Of a stretch of 39,656 nt of DNA, positions 17,552 through 28,185 are shown piece after piece. The notes under the pieces were generated by a model. The model did no database searches. It saw nothing but the letters and a program-made list of their open reading frames with translations, and was not told where the DNA came from. Source of the stretch: Rubrimonas sp036735545 (GTDB lineage: Bacteria; Pseudomonadota; Alphaproteobacteria; Rhodobacterales; Rhodobacteraceae); assembly GCA_036735545.1 (NCBI GenBank), contig DAINOD010000020.1:1-39656 (forward strand), given 5' to 3'. The translations under genes and the position numbers were made by a program. How positions within the stretch are numbered: position 1 is the stretch's first letter; the number at the start of each line of letters is the position of its first letter.

Positions 17552-18853
17552 ATGTCCCTCCGACCTTCGCTGCGCGCCGTGGCAGCCTACGCCGCGCCCG
17601 CCGCCCCGCTCGCCGCGCTGTATTTCCCCGTCTACGTCTATGTCCCGCCCTTCTACGCCGCCGAGCAGGGCGTGGGGCTAGCCGCTCTCGGCGCGGTGGT
17701 CTTGGCGGTGCGCCTTCTCGACGCCGTCACCGACCCTCTGATGGGCTGGCTGTCGGACCGCACGCCCGCGCGCTTCGGCCGGCGCAAGCCGTGGCTGGCG
17801 CTCGCCGCGCCGCTGGTGATCGCATCCGTGTGGATGCTGCTGGTCCCGCCCGCGGGCGCGGGCCTCGCCCATGCCGGGCTGTGGCTCGCGGCGCTGACCC
17901 TGTCCTGGACCATAGCGATGACGCCCTGGATGGCCTGGGGCGCGGAGCTCGACGGCGACTACGCCGGACGCGCCCGCGTCACCGCCTGGCGCGAGACGAC
18001 GGGCCTCGTCGGCACGGTCGTGGCGGTGATCCTCTACAACGCCGCGGAGGACGCCGCGGCCGGCCTGCGGGCGGTCGCGCTGTTCGTCGCGGTCGCGCTG
18101 CCGCTCGCCACCCTCGCGGCGCTGGCGCTGGCGCCCGAGCCGCGCGACCACAGCCGCGCCTCGGTGTCGATGGGCGAGGGCTGGCGGGCCATGCGCGGCA
18201 ACGCGCCCTTCCGCCGGCTGTTGGCCGCCTATCTGCTGAACGGCGCGGCGAACGGACTGCCGGCGGGGCTGTTCCTGTTCTTCATCGGCGACGTGCTGCA
18301 GGAACCGGGGGCGGGATGGCTGCTGCTGCTCTATTTCGTCTGCGCCATCGCCGGCGCGCCCTTCTGGGCGCGGCTGGCCGCGCGCCACCCCAAGCACCGG
18401 GTCTGGGGCTGGGCCATGCTGTGGGCCTGCGCGGTGTTCGCGGTCGTCCCCTTCCTCGGGCCCGGCGATGTCTGGGCCTTCGCGGCGGTCTGCGCGCTGA
18501 CGGGCGTGGCGCTCGGGGCGGACCTGTCGCTGCCCCCGGCGATCCAGGCCGATGTCGTGGATCTCGACACCGCCGCCAGCGGGTCGCAGCGCACCGGGCT
18601 GTTCTTCGCCATCTGGTCGGTCGCGACCAAGGCGGCGCTGGCGGCGTCGGGCGGCGCCGCGCTGGCCGCGCTCGGGGCTGCGGGCTTCGCGGCGGGCGGC
18701 CCGAACGGGCCGGAGGCGCTGCTGGCGCTGGGGTTGCTCTATGCCGCGGCGCCGGTGGCGCTGAAGCTCGCGGCCGTGGCGCTGATGTGGCGCTTCCCGC
18801 TCGACCGCGCCGCCCATGACGCGCTCCGCGCGCGCATCGAAGCGCAAGCCTGA
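17552..18853 (+). CDS. GPH/MelB-type sugar:cation symporter family protein
   Basis: 433-aa integral membrane protein with about 12 predicted segments. The MelB/GPH-family loop motif DAVTDPLMGWLSDRTPARFG (about residues 50-69), followed by RRKPW, is intact. PWMAWGAELDGDYAGRARVTAWRE (about 125-148) and VVDLDTAASGSQRTGLFFAIWS (about 334-355) match the family cytoplasmic loops. Such proteins use Na+ or H+ gradients to import sugars or other small solutes; the substrate here is unknown. It starts 71 nt after glpR with GGGAG 6 nt before the ATG, so it may be transcribed with glpR, but nothing ties it to glycerol. Confidence 0.88.
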   Translation: MSLRPSLRAVAAYAAPAAPLAALYFPVYVYVPPFYAAEQGVGLAALGAVVLAVRLLDAVTDPLMGWLSDRTPARFGRRKPWLALAAPLVIASVWMLLVPPAGAGLAHAGLWLAALTLSWTIAMTPWMAWGAELDGDYAGRARVTAWRETTGLVGTVVAVILYNAAEDAAAGLRAVALFVAVALPLATLAALALAPEPRDHSRASVSMGEGWRAMRGNAPFRRLLAAYLLNGAANGLPAGLFLFFIGDVLQEPGAGWLLLLYFVCAIAGAPFWARLAARHPKHRVWGWAMLWACAVFAVVPFLGPGDVWAFAAVCALTGVALGADLSLPPAIQADVVDLDTAASGSQRTGLFFAIWSVATKAALAASGGAALAALGAAGFAAGGPNGPEALLALGLLYAAAPVALKLAAVALMWRFPLDRAAHDALRARIEAQA

Positions 18854-18936
18854 CGGTTCCCGGCCCGGGCTTGTTGGCGCGGGAAGCCATCGCGTGCCAC
18901 AGTGAGGGCCACGACCACGACAAGGGAATCCGACCC

Positions 18937-20037
18937 ATGGCCGGTTTCGCGACGCTTTCGCCGGGGGATCCTGCGCCCTGGTTCCAGGGCCGCGCCCTGA
19001 ACAACCCGCGCTTCGCCTTCGACACCGTGGCCGGGCGCTACGTCGTGCTGTGCTTCTTCGGCAGTGCGGCCGACCCGAGGGCGCAGGCGGCGCTGATCGC
19101 CGCCGCGCGGCGGTCGATCCTGTTCGACGACGCCTTCGCCTGCTTCTTCGGCGTGACCCGCGATCCCGAGGACGCTGCGGCCGGCCGCATCGCGGACCGG
19201 ATCCCGGGCTATCGCTTCTTCATCGATGCCGACGGCGCGATCTCGCGCGCCTATGGCGCGCTGGACGGGGACGGGGCCGCGCGCGATCTCTGGGTCGTGC
19301 TCGACCCCCGGCTGCGGGTGATCGGCGTCGCCGCCTTCTCGGCCGACGGGGGCGAGGCGGAGGCGGTCCTCGATTTCCTCCAGCGCCAGCCTCCGCCGCA
19401 GCGCCATGCCGGGATCGAGCTGCAGGCGCCGATCCTGCTGCTGCCCAACGTGTTCGAGCGCGCGCTCTGCGAGCGCCTCGTCGCCCTCTACGAAAGCCAT
19501 GGCGGCGAGGAATCGGGCTTCATGCGCCAGGTCGACGGCAAGACGGTCCCCATGCACGACCCGTCGCACAAGCGCCGCAAGGACCATGTCATCGAGGACG
19601 AAGCGTTGATCGCCGCGCTGCGCGCGCGCTTCCTGCGCCGCGTGGTGCCAGAGATCCAGCGGGCGCACCAGTTCCTGGCGACGCGGATGGAGCGCCACAT
19701 CGTCGCCTGCTACGACGCCGAGGATGGCGGGCATTTCCGAGCCCACCGCGACAACACGACGGCGGGCACCGCGCATCGCCGCTTCGCCGTGTCGATCAAC
19801 CTCAACGCCGATTTCGACGGCGGCGAGGTCAGCTTTCCCGAATACGGACCGCGCGGCTTCAAGCCGCCGCCGGGCGGGGCGGTGGTGTTCTCGTGCTCGC
19901 TGCTGCATGCCGTCTCGAAGGTCACGCGCGGCCGGCGCTATGCCTATCTGCCCTTCCTCTATGACGAGGCGGCGGCGGCGATCCGCGAAAGGAACCGCGA
20001 CGCGCTCGCGACCGGCGGCGGGGCGGCCGTCACGTAA
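18937..20037 (+). CDS. Thioredoxin-fold / 2-oxoglutarate Fe(II) oxygenase fusion
   Basis: 366-aa two-domain protein. Residues 1-150 have a peroxiredoxin/AhpC-like fold (LSPGDPAPWFQGRAL, VVLCFFGSAADPRAQAAL, YRFFIDADGAISRAYGAL) but no cysteine where the peroxidatic one should be. Residues about 165-366 form a prolyl-4-hydroxylase-like oxygenase. HFRAHRDN supplies the Fe-binding His-x-Asp, SLLHAVSKV the distal His, and GRRYAYLPFLY the Arg that holds 2-oxoglutarate. FAVSINLNADFDGGEVSFPEYG is the core strand. The enzyme should hydroxylate an unknown substrate. The start is the ATG at 18937 with AAGGGAA upstream. Its last 8 nt overlap the convergent SDR gene. Confidence 0.85.
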   Translation: MAGFATLSPGDPAPWFQGRALNNPRFAFDTVAGRYVVLCFFGSAADPRAQAALIAAARRSILFDDAFACFFGVTRDPEDAAAGRIADRIPGYRFFIDADGAISRAYGALDGDGAARDLWVVLDPRLRVIGVAAFSADGGEAEAVLDFLQRQPPPQRHAGIELQAPILLLPNVFERALCERLVALYESHGGEESGFMRQVDGKTVPMHDPSHKRRKDHVIEDEALIAALRARFLRRVVPEIQRAHQFLATRMERHIVACYDAEDGGHFRAHRDNTTAGTAHRRFAVSINLNADFDGGEVSFPEYGPRGFKPPPGGAVVFSCSLLHAVSKVTRGRRYAYLPFLYDEAAAAIRERNRDALATGGGAAVT

Positions 20038-20818
20038 CCTCGGGCCCCCAGCCCATCGCCTTCCGCATGACCGCGAAATAGGCGCGGTTGGGCAGCAGCC
20101 CGATGGCGCGCAGGATCAACGCGAAGCGGCGCGGAAAGGCGATCTCGAAGCCGGGGCGTTCCAGCCCGTCGGCGATGCGGCGGGCCGCGGTCTCGGGGTC
20201 CATCAGGAACGGCATCTCGAAATCGTTCACCGCCGTCGCCTTGGTCGCGACGAAGCCCGGATTGACGACGCAGATCCGCACGCCGAGGTCGATCAGGTCG
20301 TAGGCGAGCGATTCCGCCATCGAGATCAGAGCCGCCTTGGTCGCGCCATAGGCCGCCGCGCGCGGCAGGCCGCGAAAGCCCGCGACCGATGCCACCAGCG
20401 CGACCACGCCCCGGCGACGCGCGATCATGGCCTTCAGCAGCGGATCCAGCCCGTTCGCGACCCCCTGCACATTCACCGCGAAGGTGCGCGCGACCGAGCC
20501 CGCATCGAAGGCCTGCGCCCGCATCGGCTCGTATATCCCGGCGTTCAGCACCGCGAGCGCCAGCGGCCCCTCGGCCTCGAGCCGCGCGACCAGCGCCGCC
20601 ATCGCCTCCGCATCGGTGACATCGGCCGGCGCGGGCCGGATCAGGCCAGGACGCTCCGCCGCCAGCGCCGCCAGCGCACCGGCGTCGCGCGCCGTCGCGT
20701 GCACCGTCCAGCCCCGGTCCGCGAGCTCGAGCGCCAGCGCGCGGCCGATGCCGGACGACGCGCCGGTGACCCAGGCCGCGCCGTCGGCGGGCCTGGCGAT
20801 CTGGGACCAGACGCCCAT
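20030..20818 (-). CDS. Short-chain dehydrogenase/reductase
   Basis: 262-aa classical SDR. The NAD(P)-binding motif is TGASSGIG (18-25), LNAGIYEP follows and the catalytic Ser-Tyr-Lys set is seen in LVASVAGF and YGATKAAL. It has a C-terminal tail (RFALILRAIGLLPNRAYF) that may touch the membrane. The substrate is unknown. The ATG at 20818 shares one base with the stop of the DUF6134-like gene (TGATG), making it the third gene of a coupled unit with the ChrR-like factor. In Rhodobacter sphaeroides I recall an SDR gene in the RpoE/ChrR singlet-oxygen regulon, so an oxidative-stress role is plausible but unproven. Confidence 0.88.
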   Translation of the reverse strand: MGVWSQIARPADGAAWVTGASSGIGRALALELADRGWTVHATARDAGALAALAAERPGLIRPAPADVTDAEAMAALVARLEAEGPLALAVLNAGIYEPMRAQAFDAGSVARTFAVNVQGVANGLDPLLKAMIARRRGVVALVASVAGFRGLPRAAAYGATKAALISMAESLAYDLIDLGVRICVVNPGFVATKATAVNDFEMPFLMDPETAARRIADGLERPGFEIAFPRRFALILRAIGLLPNRAYFAVMRKAMGWGPEVT

Positions 20819-21501
20819 CAATCCGCAGACCAGAGCGCCGCGAGCCGTTCGTCGAGCGAGGCGGGGCGATAGACCGCCGGTTCGCCGCGCGCGTCGAAGG
20901 CGATCGAGGCCCATTCGCCGCGCGCGTCATAGGCCAGCGTCACGTCGAAATCGGACCCGTTCGCGGCCCGCCACTTGCGCGCCTCCACCGGCCCGGCTCC
21001 GGTCTGCACAGCGCCTTCGCCCGCCCGGGCCACCGTCATGTCGTAGACCTCGCCGCTGTCAGTGCTGATCCACGCCTGTCGCCGCAGGAAATCGGCGGTG
21101 AAATAGGTGGTGGTCGCGGCATCGCCGGGCGCGGGGCCCGTGTAGAAGTCGGACGCCACCTGCAGGCCGTCCCCTGTCCGCGACACCTGCACCGTCTTGC
21201 GGCGGCCGTCGTCGTTCACGCGGCTGTCCACCGACTGCAGCAGGCCGCCGCGCCAGAGCTCGCGGTTGGCCATCTCGTAGCGGTAGGCGGCGATCCCGAG
21301 GATCCGCACCACGATCTCGACATCGACCGCAACGCGCAGGTCCCCGCCGTCCCGGGTCACGGTGATGTCGTGGCGCCCGATCTCGCTGCCGCCACGCAGG
21401 ATGGTGAAGCGCCGGCCGGCGTTCGTCGCCGCCTGCGCGGGCAGGGCCATCGCAGCCAGGCCCCCCGCCAGCACCGCGCGCCGTGTCGCAGGAGCCCTCA
21501 T
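20818..21501 (-). CDS. Exported DUF6134-like protein
   Basis: 227-aa protein with an N-terminal export signal: MRAPATRRAVLAGGLAAMAL then PAQA. The TRRAVL could be a twin-arginine motif, and cleavage is likely after AQA near residue 26. The mature part is almost all beta strands (FTILRGGSEIGRHDITVTRD, VEIVVRILGIAAYRYEM), as in the DUF6134 family I recall, whose function is unknown. It is probably periplasmic or tethered. Its ATG overlaps the ChrR-like stop by 4 nt (ATGA) and its stop overlaps the SDR start, so all three are likely made together. Confidence 0.75.
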   Translation of the reverse strand: MRAPATRRAVLAGGLAAMALPAQAATNAGRRFTILRGGSEIGRHDITVTRDGGDLRVAVDVEIVVRILGIAAYRYEMANRELWRGGLLQSVDSRVNDDGRRKTVQVSRTGDGLQVASDFYTGPAPGDAATTTYFTADFLRRQAWISTDSGEVYDMTVARAGEGAVQTGAGPVEARKWRAANGSDFDVTLAYDARGEWASIAFDARGEPAVYRPASLDERLAALWSAD

Positions 21502-22151
21502 TCGGCGAACAGGTTCAGGGCGCGCGTGAACGCCCCGGTGAACCGGACGCCGCCGCCGAGCACGGCGAGGCAGACGCAATCCTCTCCCATGCCCGCGGTC
21601 GGATGGTGATCGTCCTCGGGCGTCGCGATGGCGACATCGCCGGGCCGATAGGTGCGGTCGCGGTCACACAGCGCCCCGCCCAGCACCAGCGTCGCCTCCT
21701 CGCCCGTGTGGGTGTGCGCCGGCACGCCCGCGCCGGGCCGCACGCGCAGAAGGCTCACCCGCTCGGCGCCGTTGCGCATGGGCAGGATGTGCTCGGACAC
21801 GCCCGGCATCAGGAACCGCCAGCGTATCTCGGAGAAGGGAACGCCCGCTGCCTCGGCTATGGGCCGCGGCAGGGCGAGACCGCCGGTCTCCCGACGGACG
21901 CGGGGCGCATCGGGCGCGCGGGGCGCATCGGGCGCGTCGAGCCGCGCGAGGCACGCATCGAGCGACGGCGGCGCGGCGCAACCCTGCGCCGACTCGAACA
22001 CGGTCGCCGCGACCGCCTCGAGCGACGCGACCCGCGCCCGGCAGGTCGCGCACCATGTCAGATGCGCGGCGACCAGCAACGACACGCCGTCGCTGGCCGA
22101 GCCCGCGGCATAGCCCGCCAGCATCGCGAGTGTAGGGTGGGCGGAGGCCAT
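21498..22151 (-). CDS. ChrR-type zinc-binding anti-sigma factor with cupin domain (orphan)
   Basis: 217-aa protein. The N-terminal zinc anti-sigma (ZAS) domain has H5, H30, C34 and C37 (HLTWCATC), the same spacing as the zinc ligands of Rhodobacter sphaeroides ChrR. The C-terminal cupin (about 105-205) has HTHTGEEATLVL and EDDHHP, matching the second zinc site that senses singlet oxygen or organic peroxides. ChrR normally follows rpoE, its ECF11 sigma factor, but no sigma gene is present: upstream lie only a structured region and a tRNA. A linker carries the repeat DAPDAPRAPDAPR. It may hold a sigma factor encoded elsewhere, or act as a sensor alone. Confidence 0.85.
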   Translation of the reverse strand: MASAHPTLAMLAGYAAGSASDGVSLLVAAHLTWCATCRARVASLEAVAATVFESAQGCAAPPSLDACLARLDAPDAPRAPDAPRVRRETGGLALPRPIAEAAGVPFSEIRWRFLMPGVSEHILPMRNGAERVSLLRVRPGAGVPAHTHTGEEATLVLGGALCDRDRTYRPGDVAIATPEDDHHPTAGMGEDCVCLAVLGGGVRFTGAFTRALNLFAE

Positions 22152-22182
22152 GCTCGGTACCGATCTGCTCGTTTCTGGGTCT

Positions 22183-22211
22183 GGATACGCAGACCGCGCC
22201 CGGTCGGATCA
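22183..22211 (-). promoter_or_regulatory. Candidate RpoE (ECF11)-type promoter of the chrR-like unit
   Basis: TGATCC (22211-22206, minus strand), an 18-nt spacer, then TATCC (22187-22183), about 32 nt before the ATG at 22151. TGATCC is the -35 element I recall for R. sphaeroides RpoE; the -10 match is limited to its TA. This would place the unit under the very sigma factor that ChrR restrains. Confidence 0.45.
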
Positions 22212-22273
22212 CCGAACCTGCGCGCCGCGGATGTAGGCCGGACCGGCGCTGCGGAAACGGGTCCGCCCGCACA

Positions 22274-22374
22274 CCCGCCCCCTGCCGGCGCAGGGCGGCG
22301 CCGGGGTCGCCTGCCCGCGCGGATCGCCGGAGCGGCGTCCGGACGCATGCGGTCGCGCGCCGGCAGGGGGCGGG
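22274..22374. repeat. 18-bp perfect inverted repeat with 65-nt loop beside tRNA-Pro
   Basis: Left arm 22274-22291 (CCCGCCCCCTGCCGGCGC) is perfectly complementary to the right arm 22357-22374. The 65-nt loop is itself GC-rich. It ends 42 nt before the tRNA and lies upstream of the chrR-like promoter. It could be a structured RNA, a shared terminator or a fossil palindromic element. Confidence 0.85.
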
Positions 22375-22416
22375 GCTTGCGCCGGAAGCCCCCGCCGCGT
22401 ATCAGGCTCGCGATGT

Positions 22417-22493
22417 CGGGCCGTAGCGCAGTCTGGTAGCGCGCTTGCATGGGGCGCAAGAGGTCGTGAGTTCGAATCTCGCCGGCCCGACCA
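22417..22493 (+). tRNA. tRNA-Pro (anticodon GGG)
   Basis: 77-nt cloverleaf with an encoded CCA end. The acceptor stem is CGGGCCG/CGGCCCG, the D-stem GCGC/GCGC, the anticodon stem CTTGC/GCAAG with loop ATGGGGC (anticodon GGG, reading CCC/CCU), and the T-arm GTGAG-TTCGAAT-CTCGC. The discriminator base is A. The dCTP deaminase gene starts 25 nt downstream. Confidence 0.97.
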
Positions 22494-22518
22494 TCCCCCC
22501 CGAACCCGGTCGCGCGCA

Positions 22519-23607
22519 ATGAACGCCCGCCCTCCAGGCGGCGTGCTTCCGCTCCAGCGGATCCGCGCCCTCGTCGAGGCCGGCGCCATCGCGGCCGAAG
22601 GCGGGGTCGCGCCGGACCAGATCCAGCCCGCGAGCCTCGACCTGCGCCTCGGCCGCCGCGCCTGGCGGGTGCGGGCCTCCTTCCTGCCCGGCGCGATGAC
22701 CGTGCTCGACCGTCTCGACGCCTTCGCCATGCACGAGATCGACCTCGCGCCCGGCGCGGTGTTCGAGACCGGCTGCGTCTATGTCGTCGAGCTGATGGAG
22801 CGGCTGGCCCTGCCCTGCGATGTCTCCGGGGCTGCGAACGCCAAAAGCTCCACCGGCCGGCTCGACGTCTTCACGCGCGTCATCGCCGATGGCGGCGCCG
22901 AGTTCGACCGCGTCGGCCCCGGCTATGCCGGCCCGCTCTGGGCCGAGATCAGCCCGCGCACCTTCAGCGTGCTGGCGCGCCCCGGCCAGCGCCTGACCCA
23001 GATGCGCTTCCGCACCGGCGCGGCGCGGCTCGACGACGCGGCCCATGCGCGGCTTCAGGCCGATGCGGGGCTGATCGGCGGGGCGGCGCGGGTGGATGGC
23101 GGCATGGCCTTCAGCGTGGACCTCGCGCCGCGCGCCGGTCCGCTCGGCTGGCGCGCGAAACCCCATTCCGGCCTGATCGACCTCGACCGCATCGACCATT
23201 ACGATCCGCTCGATTTCTGGGAGCCGATCGCGCGCGGCGTCGCGGGCGGCGTGATCCTCGACCCCGGGGCCTTCTACATCCTCGCCAGCCGCGAGAGCGT
23301 GCATGTGCCCCCCGACGTGGCGGCCGAGATGGCCCCCTACATGGCGGTGGCGGGCGAGTTCCGCGTGCACTACGCGGGCTTCTTCGACCCGGGCTTCGGC
23401 CATGGCCCCGCCGGCGGGGCGGGCGCGCGCGCGGTGCTCGAGGTGCGCTGCCACGAGGCCCCCTTCGCGCTCGCGCATGGGCAGGCGGTGGGACGGCTGG
23501 TCTACGAGCCGATGCTCGAGCGCCCGGAGGCGCTTTACGGCGATGCGCTGGGCTCGAACTACCAGGCGCAGGGGTTGCGGCTGTCCAAGCACTTCCGCCA
23601 GCCCTGA
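22519..23607 (+). CDS. dcd: dCTP deaminase, long tandem form
   Basis: 362-aa 2'-deoxycytidine 5'-triphosphate deaminase. It converts dCTP to dUTP and ammonia in the thymidylate supply route. It is about twice the length of the E. coli enzyme (193 aa), as in the alphaproteobacterial long family. The N-terminal half carries IQPASLDLRLG, ANAKSSTGRLDVFTRVI and GPLWAEISPRTFSVL. The second half carries PGAFYILASRESVHVPPDVA, GEFRVHYAGFFDPGFG and VLEVRCHEAPFALAHGQAVG, a diverged repeat of the first. It starts at the ATG at 22519, close behind tRNA-Pro, and precedes gyrA by 74 bp. The ribosome site is weak. Confidence 0.9.
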   Translation: MNARPPGGVLPLQRIRALVEAGAIAAEGGVAPDQIQPASLDLRLGRRAWRVRASFLPGAMTVLDRLDAFAMHEIDLAPGAVFETGCVYVVELMERLALPCDVSGAANAKSSTGRLDVFTRVIADGGAEFDRVGPGYAGPLWAEISPRTFSVLARPGQRLTQMRFRTGAARLDDAAHARLQADAGLIGGAARVDGGMAFSVDLAPRAGPLGWRAKPHSGLIDLDRIDHYDPLDFWEPIARGVAGGVILDPGAFYILASRESVHVPPDVAAEMAPYMAVAGEFRVHYAGFFDPGFGHGPAGGAGARAVLEVRCHEAPFALAHGQAVGRLVYEPMLERPEALYGDALGSNYQAQGLRLSKHFRQP

Positions 23608-23681
23608 GGCCTTCACCCTCCCGTCCCGGGGCCCTATGGTGACGGCAGAGAGGCCGCAAGGCCCCCGGGCAGGAGCGTCCC

Positions 23682-26447
<2,766 letters not shown>

Positions 26448-26568
26448 GGCGCTTGCGGGGCCGCGGAAGCGGTTTCGCCCGCGCCGCGGGGCGACCCCCT
26501 GCGGCGGCCCCGGTCCCGGCTCGGTCGCCCTGCGTCGCGGGCGCGTTGCGGCGGCGGGCGCGGGGCGC

Positions 26569-27294
26569 TCAGATGCCGAACAGCGCCTCGAAGGTCGCGG
26601 CGAAGGCGGGCCGGGCGCCGCCGACCACCGGCGCGCCATGCGCGCAGAGGACATGCTCGAAGCGCCAGGCCGCCAGACGGCGAAAGTCCTCCGCCCCGGG
26701 CGCGGCGGCCTGCATCCATGCCACGCCGACATTCGCCGGCCTGAAGAAGCCCATCCCGTCCATAAGCGCCGCGGTCCCGTCGTCGAAGAAGCGGTCCGGA
26801 GCGAGGTAATTCTGCAGGGCGTCGCAGGCCACGAGCACGCCGCCGTCGCGTCCGAGCCGCAGGATGCACTCGGGCACCTTCGTCGTGCGGAACACGAAGA
26901 GCTCCGCATCGGGCAGCGGCAGCGCCGCGTCCTCGGTCAGGGCCGCGTCGACGGTCACGCCCGCCTGCCCGGCGCCGGGCTGGGCCCAGTAGGTCGCGCC
27001 GTATCGGTCGCGGTAGAAGGCGTCGTCCACCCCGTGCAGGCCGCCCAGCTGCACCACATGCGCCACGCGCCCGAGCGCATCGAGGGCGGCGAGGCCTTCG
27101 TCCGACAGGCGCACGGCGTTGAACAGGGTCAACGCGCCACCGTCGCGCACCACCGTCATGTTGCGGCTGAACTGCCAGCGCCGGTCCATGAAGTCCCAAT
27201 GGCGGGTTCCCGTCACGAAGAAGATGTCGGGCAGCACCTCCTCGAGGACCCCGTGGGGCAGGGCCGCTTCGTGCCCTGCGTTCGTCGCCATCAT
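26569..27294 (-). CDS. Metallo-beta-lactamase-fold-like protein without the metal motif
   Basis: 241-aa protein. The strand pattern NMTVVRDGGALTLFNAVRLS, the LGGLHGVDD turn (about 83-91), VPECILRLGRDGGVLVACDA and VLCAHGAPVVGG follow a metallo-beta-lactamase fold. The HxHxDH motif is replaced by GLHGVDD, so only scattered His/Asp residues remain (H86, D90, D91 and a C-terminal H). I judge it a DUF4336-like relative with unknown function, possibly non-catalytic. AGGAGG before the ATG at 27294 supports the start. Its ATG overlaps the stop of the cyclotransferase-like gene by 4 nt, so the two are made together. Confidence 0.72.
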   Translation of the reverse strand: MMATNAGHEAALPHGVLEEVLPDIFFVTGTRHWDFMDRRWQFSRNMTVVRDGGALTLFNAVRLSDEGLAALDALGRVAHVVQLGGLHGVDDAFYRDRYGATYWAQPGAGQAGVTVDAALTEDAALPLPDAELFVFRTTKVPECILRLGRDGGVLVACDALQNYLAPDRFFDDGTAALMDGMGFFRPANVGVAWMQAAAPGAEDFRRLAAWRFEHVLCAHGAPVVGGARPAFAATFEALFGI

Positions 27295-28133
27295 GGATCG
27301 GCCTCCTGCGCCGGCGTCGGAACCCGCAGCCGGTCCTCAGGCATCGAAGCATAGTCGAGGCGGCCGACATAGTCGTATTCGTCGGCGAAGGCATGGAGAT
27401 AGGCGTCGAGGCAGGCGCGCTGGTCGGGCCGGAGCCGCCCCGAGACGACGTCGCGCATCGTCTCTGCGCCGTCGCTCGTGTCCAGCCGCCTCAGCAGGAA
27501 CAGCGTCGCGTCGCGCCCCGCGAACCAGGTCTTGAGGTATTCGTGACGCGGCCGGGCCCGCGCCATGCTGAACACCGCCCCGTCGAGCGCCGTCAGCGGG
27601 CCGGGCCGCGCAAGATCTGCCCAGCGGAGCGTCGGCCCCGGGGGCGTCGGGGGAAGGTAAGGCCCCGTCTCGGACGGCGGCATGACCGGCATCGACTCGA
27701 GCCACGCGACATGGTCCGCGTCGAGCCCCGCCGCCCTGGCCCCGCGCACGAGGATGTTGCGATAGCGGCGCGTCGGCAAGCAGGCGGCATTGAGGAAGGC
27801 GGGCATGCCCACATAGGTCAGGGCGCGGACCGGCCCCTGCCCTGTGGCCACCTCCACCTCGATGCGATCATAGCCGACCCCGTAGGCCTCGGCCCGGTCG
27901 AGCGCGGCGAGGTCGGCGTCGGCGCACAGATGCAGGACGCCCGGCGTCCGGTCGGCCGGGCAGCCCGTTCGGGCGATGTTGCCCATCCCGCCGTCGTGCC
28001 GGAAGAAATGCTCGACGTCGAAGACCAGCCGCCATCCATGCAGGACCGCGGGGCGCGAGCCCGCCGTCGTGGCGCCCTTCGCCCGCAACGACAGCGCGTC
28101 CATGTTCGAGCCATAGGCGAAATAGGCGATCAT
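27291..28133 (-). CDS. Gamma-glutamylcyclotransferase-family protein, extended
   Basis: 280-aa protein. The N-terminus YFAYGSNMD (4-12) is the substrate-binding loop of the gamma-glutamylcyclotransferase (GGCT/AIG2) fold. DRAEAYGVGYDRIEVEV (about 79-95) supplies the likely catalytic Glu. Known relatives act on gamma-glutamyl amines or glutathione-derived peptides. The fold needs about 150 residues; the remaining 130 (LRWADLARPGPL, EYLKTWFAGRDATLFLLRRL, DEYDYVGRLDYASM) are an extension I do not recognise. It is first in a two-gene unit with the MBL-like protein and divergent from the large cyclase gene. The start at 28133 has no clear ribosome site. Confidence 0.82.
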   Translation of the reverse strand: MIAYFAYGSNMDALSLRAKGATTAGSRPAVLHGWRLVFDVEHFFRHDGGMGNIARTGCPADRTPGVLHLCADADLAALDRAEAYGVGYDRIEVEVATGQGPVRALTYVGMPAFLNAACLPTRRYRNILVRGARAAGLDADHVAWLESMPVMPPSETGPYLPPTPPGPTLRWADLARPGPLTALDGAVFSMARARPRHEYLKTWFAGRDATLFLLRRLDTSDGAETMRDVVSGRLRPDQRACLDAYLHAFADEYDYVGRLDYASMPEDRLRVPTPAQEADP

Positions 28134-28185
28134 CGAGGGGAATCAGGCATCCGGGCGCGCCCTTCATTGGCAAGCGGATCGCCGC

